16,903 nucleotides of DNA, from NCBI GenBank assembly GCA_002483135.1, contig DLHI01000013.1, positions 1 to 16,903 on the forward strand. The letters are read 5' to 3'. The notes beneath the pieces are model-generated. The model was not told the origin of the DNA. It searched no databases and saw nothing but the letters and a program-made list of their open reading frames with translations. How positions within the stretch are numbered: position 1 is the stretch's first letter; every line of letters begins with the position of its first letter. Source of the DNA: Hyphomonadaceae bacterium UBA7672. GTDB taxonomy: Bacteria > Pseudomonadota > Alphaproteobacteria > Caulobacterales > Hyphomonadaceae. Shown in pieces: positions 15,932 through 16,903 of this stretch. The position numbers and the translations under genes were made by a program.

Positions 15932-16732
15932 ATGTCGGAAGCCTTCGTCCGCTACACGGTAGAGGATCAGGTCGCCCTGGTTCGACTTGCGCGCCCGCCC
16001 CTGAACGCCTTCTCGATTTCATTTCTCGATGAGATCATCGCCGCGTTGCGCCGGGCGTCCGCTGACGCAAGCGTTCGCGCCGTTGTACTGTCCAGCGACA
16101 TTCCGAAGATGTTCTGCGCCGGTCTCGACCTCGACATCATCCTGAGCGCCGACGAGACTATCATCCGTGGCTTCCTCAACAGGCTCTACATCGAACTCTG
16201 GGACGTGCAGTGCGCGTTGGGCAAGCCGAGCACCGCCGTTGTTGAAGGCGCCGCGCGGGGCGGGGGCATGACGTTGGCGATATCCTGCGACATGGTCATT
16301 GCTGGCGAGAACGCGAGTTTCGGTTATCCGGAAATCAACTTGGCGCTTCCCCCGGCCATCCACTTCGCGCACCTGCATAGGATCATCGGGCGCTATCGCG
16401 CATTCGACCTGCTGTTCACCGCGCGCACCTTCGATGCAAGGCAGGCGCTCGATCTCGGCCTGTGCAGTCGCGTCGTGTCGCCGGGCAGGGCGTTCGACGA
16501 GGCCATGAGCATGGCTCGGCAAATCGCGGAGAAGTCTCCTGCCGCCATCGCCTTCTCCCGCGCGGCCTTTCATCGAGAGGCCGACCGCACCTACACCGAT
16601 GCCGTCGCTCGCGCCGTTGATGATTTCTGCGCTCTCGCCGTCGGCCCTGATTCACAGGAGGGCCTTCGGGCATTCCTTGAGAAGCGCAAGCCGCTATGGC
16701 CCGTCGAACCGAAGCCAGATTCGGCCGAATGA
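15932..16732 (+). CDS. enoyl-CoA hydratase/isomerase (crotonase) family protein
   Basis: A 266-aa crotonase-fold protein, likely cytosolic, acting on an acyl-CoA. FCAGLDL (61-67) and the GAARGGGMTL segment (106-115) form the oxyanion hole. The catalytic Glu equivalent to rat crotonase E164 is present as E134 in YPEINL, but the position equivalent to E144 is Thr (T114). Enzymes keeping only the E164 equivalent are often enoyl-CoA isomerases or other non-hydratase crotonases, so plain hydratase activity is doubtful. The ATG at 15932 is 8 bases after the dehydrogenase stop and has no strong Shine-Dalgarno of its own, which suggests translational coupling. The pairing with a D-2-hydroxyacid dehydrogenase suggests a shared degradative role, not proven. 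Confidence 0.85.
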   Translation: MSEAFVRYTVEDQVALVRLARPPLNAFSISFLDEIIAALRRASADASVRAVVLSSDIPKMFCAGLDLDIILSADETIIRGFLNRLYIELWDVQCALGKPSTAVVEGAARGGGMTLAISCDMVIAGENASFGYPEINLALPPAIHFAHLHRIIGRYRAFDLLFTARTFDARQALDLGLCSRVVSPGRAFDEAMSMARQIAEKSPAAIAFSRAAFHREADRTYTDAVARAVDDFCALAVGPDSQEGLRAFLEKRKPLWPVEPKPDSAE

Positions 16733-16903
16733 AATGTGGCGGCCCCCCAATCTTCCCGAGCACGCTCAAGCGACTAGCCAAAATCCACTGTAGGAAACTC
16801 GCGTCACTTTCCCCGGGTCTCCCCACCGCGCGTATAGTGACCACGTCCGCGCATGAGGGGGTCCTGGAGACGTCCGATACCCAAGGCGTGCGGACAGCAG
16901 CCG
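16733..16903. other. 3' edge without an assignable gene
   Basis: The last 171 bases contain no convincing terminator and no gene I can support. A TATAGT at 16833-16838 could be a -10 element, but no matching -35 was found. An ATG at 16853 opens a frame that stays open for 17 codons to the edge; this is too short to judge. Confidence 0.4.

Noticed and set aside
14910..16022. Minus-strand open frame of 370 codons opposite the FAD dehydrogenase
   Set aside because: The plus strand encodes a complete, motif-rich D-2-hydroxyacid dehydrogenase; the antisense product is His/Arg/Asp-rich with no family features.
16853..16903. Possible start of a gene running off the right edge
   Set aside because: Only 17 codons are visible, with no clear ribosome-binding site and no recognisable sequence.

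Overview
The window is high-GC, densely packed bacterial chromosome. Gene content (a 3-hydroxyisobutyrate dehydrogenase, a soluble globin-coupled chemotaxis transducer, PgsA, an SDR, a D-2-hydroxyacid dehydrogenase, a crotonase) and codon use biased to G/C at third positions suggest an alphaproteobacterium, perhaps of the Caulobacterales/Hyphomonadaceae type. That placement is an inference from gene content; no rRNA or other phylogenetic marker is present. No tRNA, rRNA, insertion sequence, CRISPR array or phage gene was seen.

Layout. 1-2514: the 3' end of an unknown gene, an unrecognised 175-aa protein, a DUF2306-type membrane protein and mmsB, all on the plus strand. 2634-4031: a stand-alone globin/MCP signal transducer, closed by a clear intrinsic terminator at about 4060-4098. 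4099-4414: a non-coding leader with two strong inverted repeats. 4415-11400: a five-gene plus-strand operon that is the centre of interest. 11547-11575: a hairpin shared by converging transcripts. 11601-12254: pgsA on the minus strand. 12430-12714: a short exported-protein ORF, possibly a remnant. 12711-13484: an SDR on the minus strand. 13619-14443: a secreted double beta-trefoil protein. 14502-15923 and 15932-16732: an FAD-linked D-2-hydroxyacid dehydrogenase and a crotonase, closely spaced. The last 171 bases hold no gene I can support.

The operon at 4415-11400 encodes, in order: a three-helix membrane protein; an SPFH-like protein with a very long charged coiled coil and a C-terminal zinc ribbon; a protein with N-terminal zinc-binding Cys clusters, a middle beta-rich region and a C-terminal FHA-like domain; a Ser/Thr kinase with an N-terminal zinc ribbon and a C-terminal DUF805-like membrane region; and a second, paralogous Ser/Thr kinase with an N-terminal zinc ribbon, one transmembrane helix and an extracytoplasmic C-terminal domain. 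The last three junctions are tight (12-base gap, then two ATGA overlaps), and four consecutive proteins carry a Cys4 zinc ribbon or Cys clusters. I infer a membrane-anchored phospho-signalling complex: kinases write phospho-Thr, the FHA protein may read it, the SPFH protein supplies a membrane scaffold, and the zinc ribbons may link the parts. The individual domain families are known; I do not recognise this combination as a described system, but I could not search for it.
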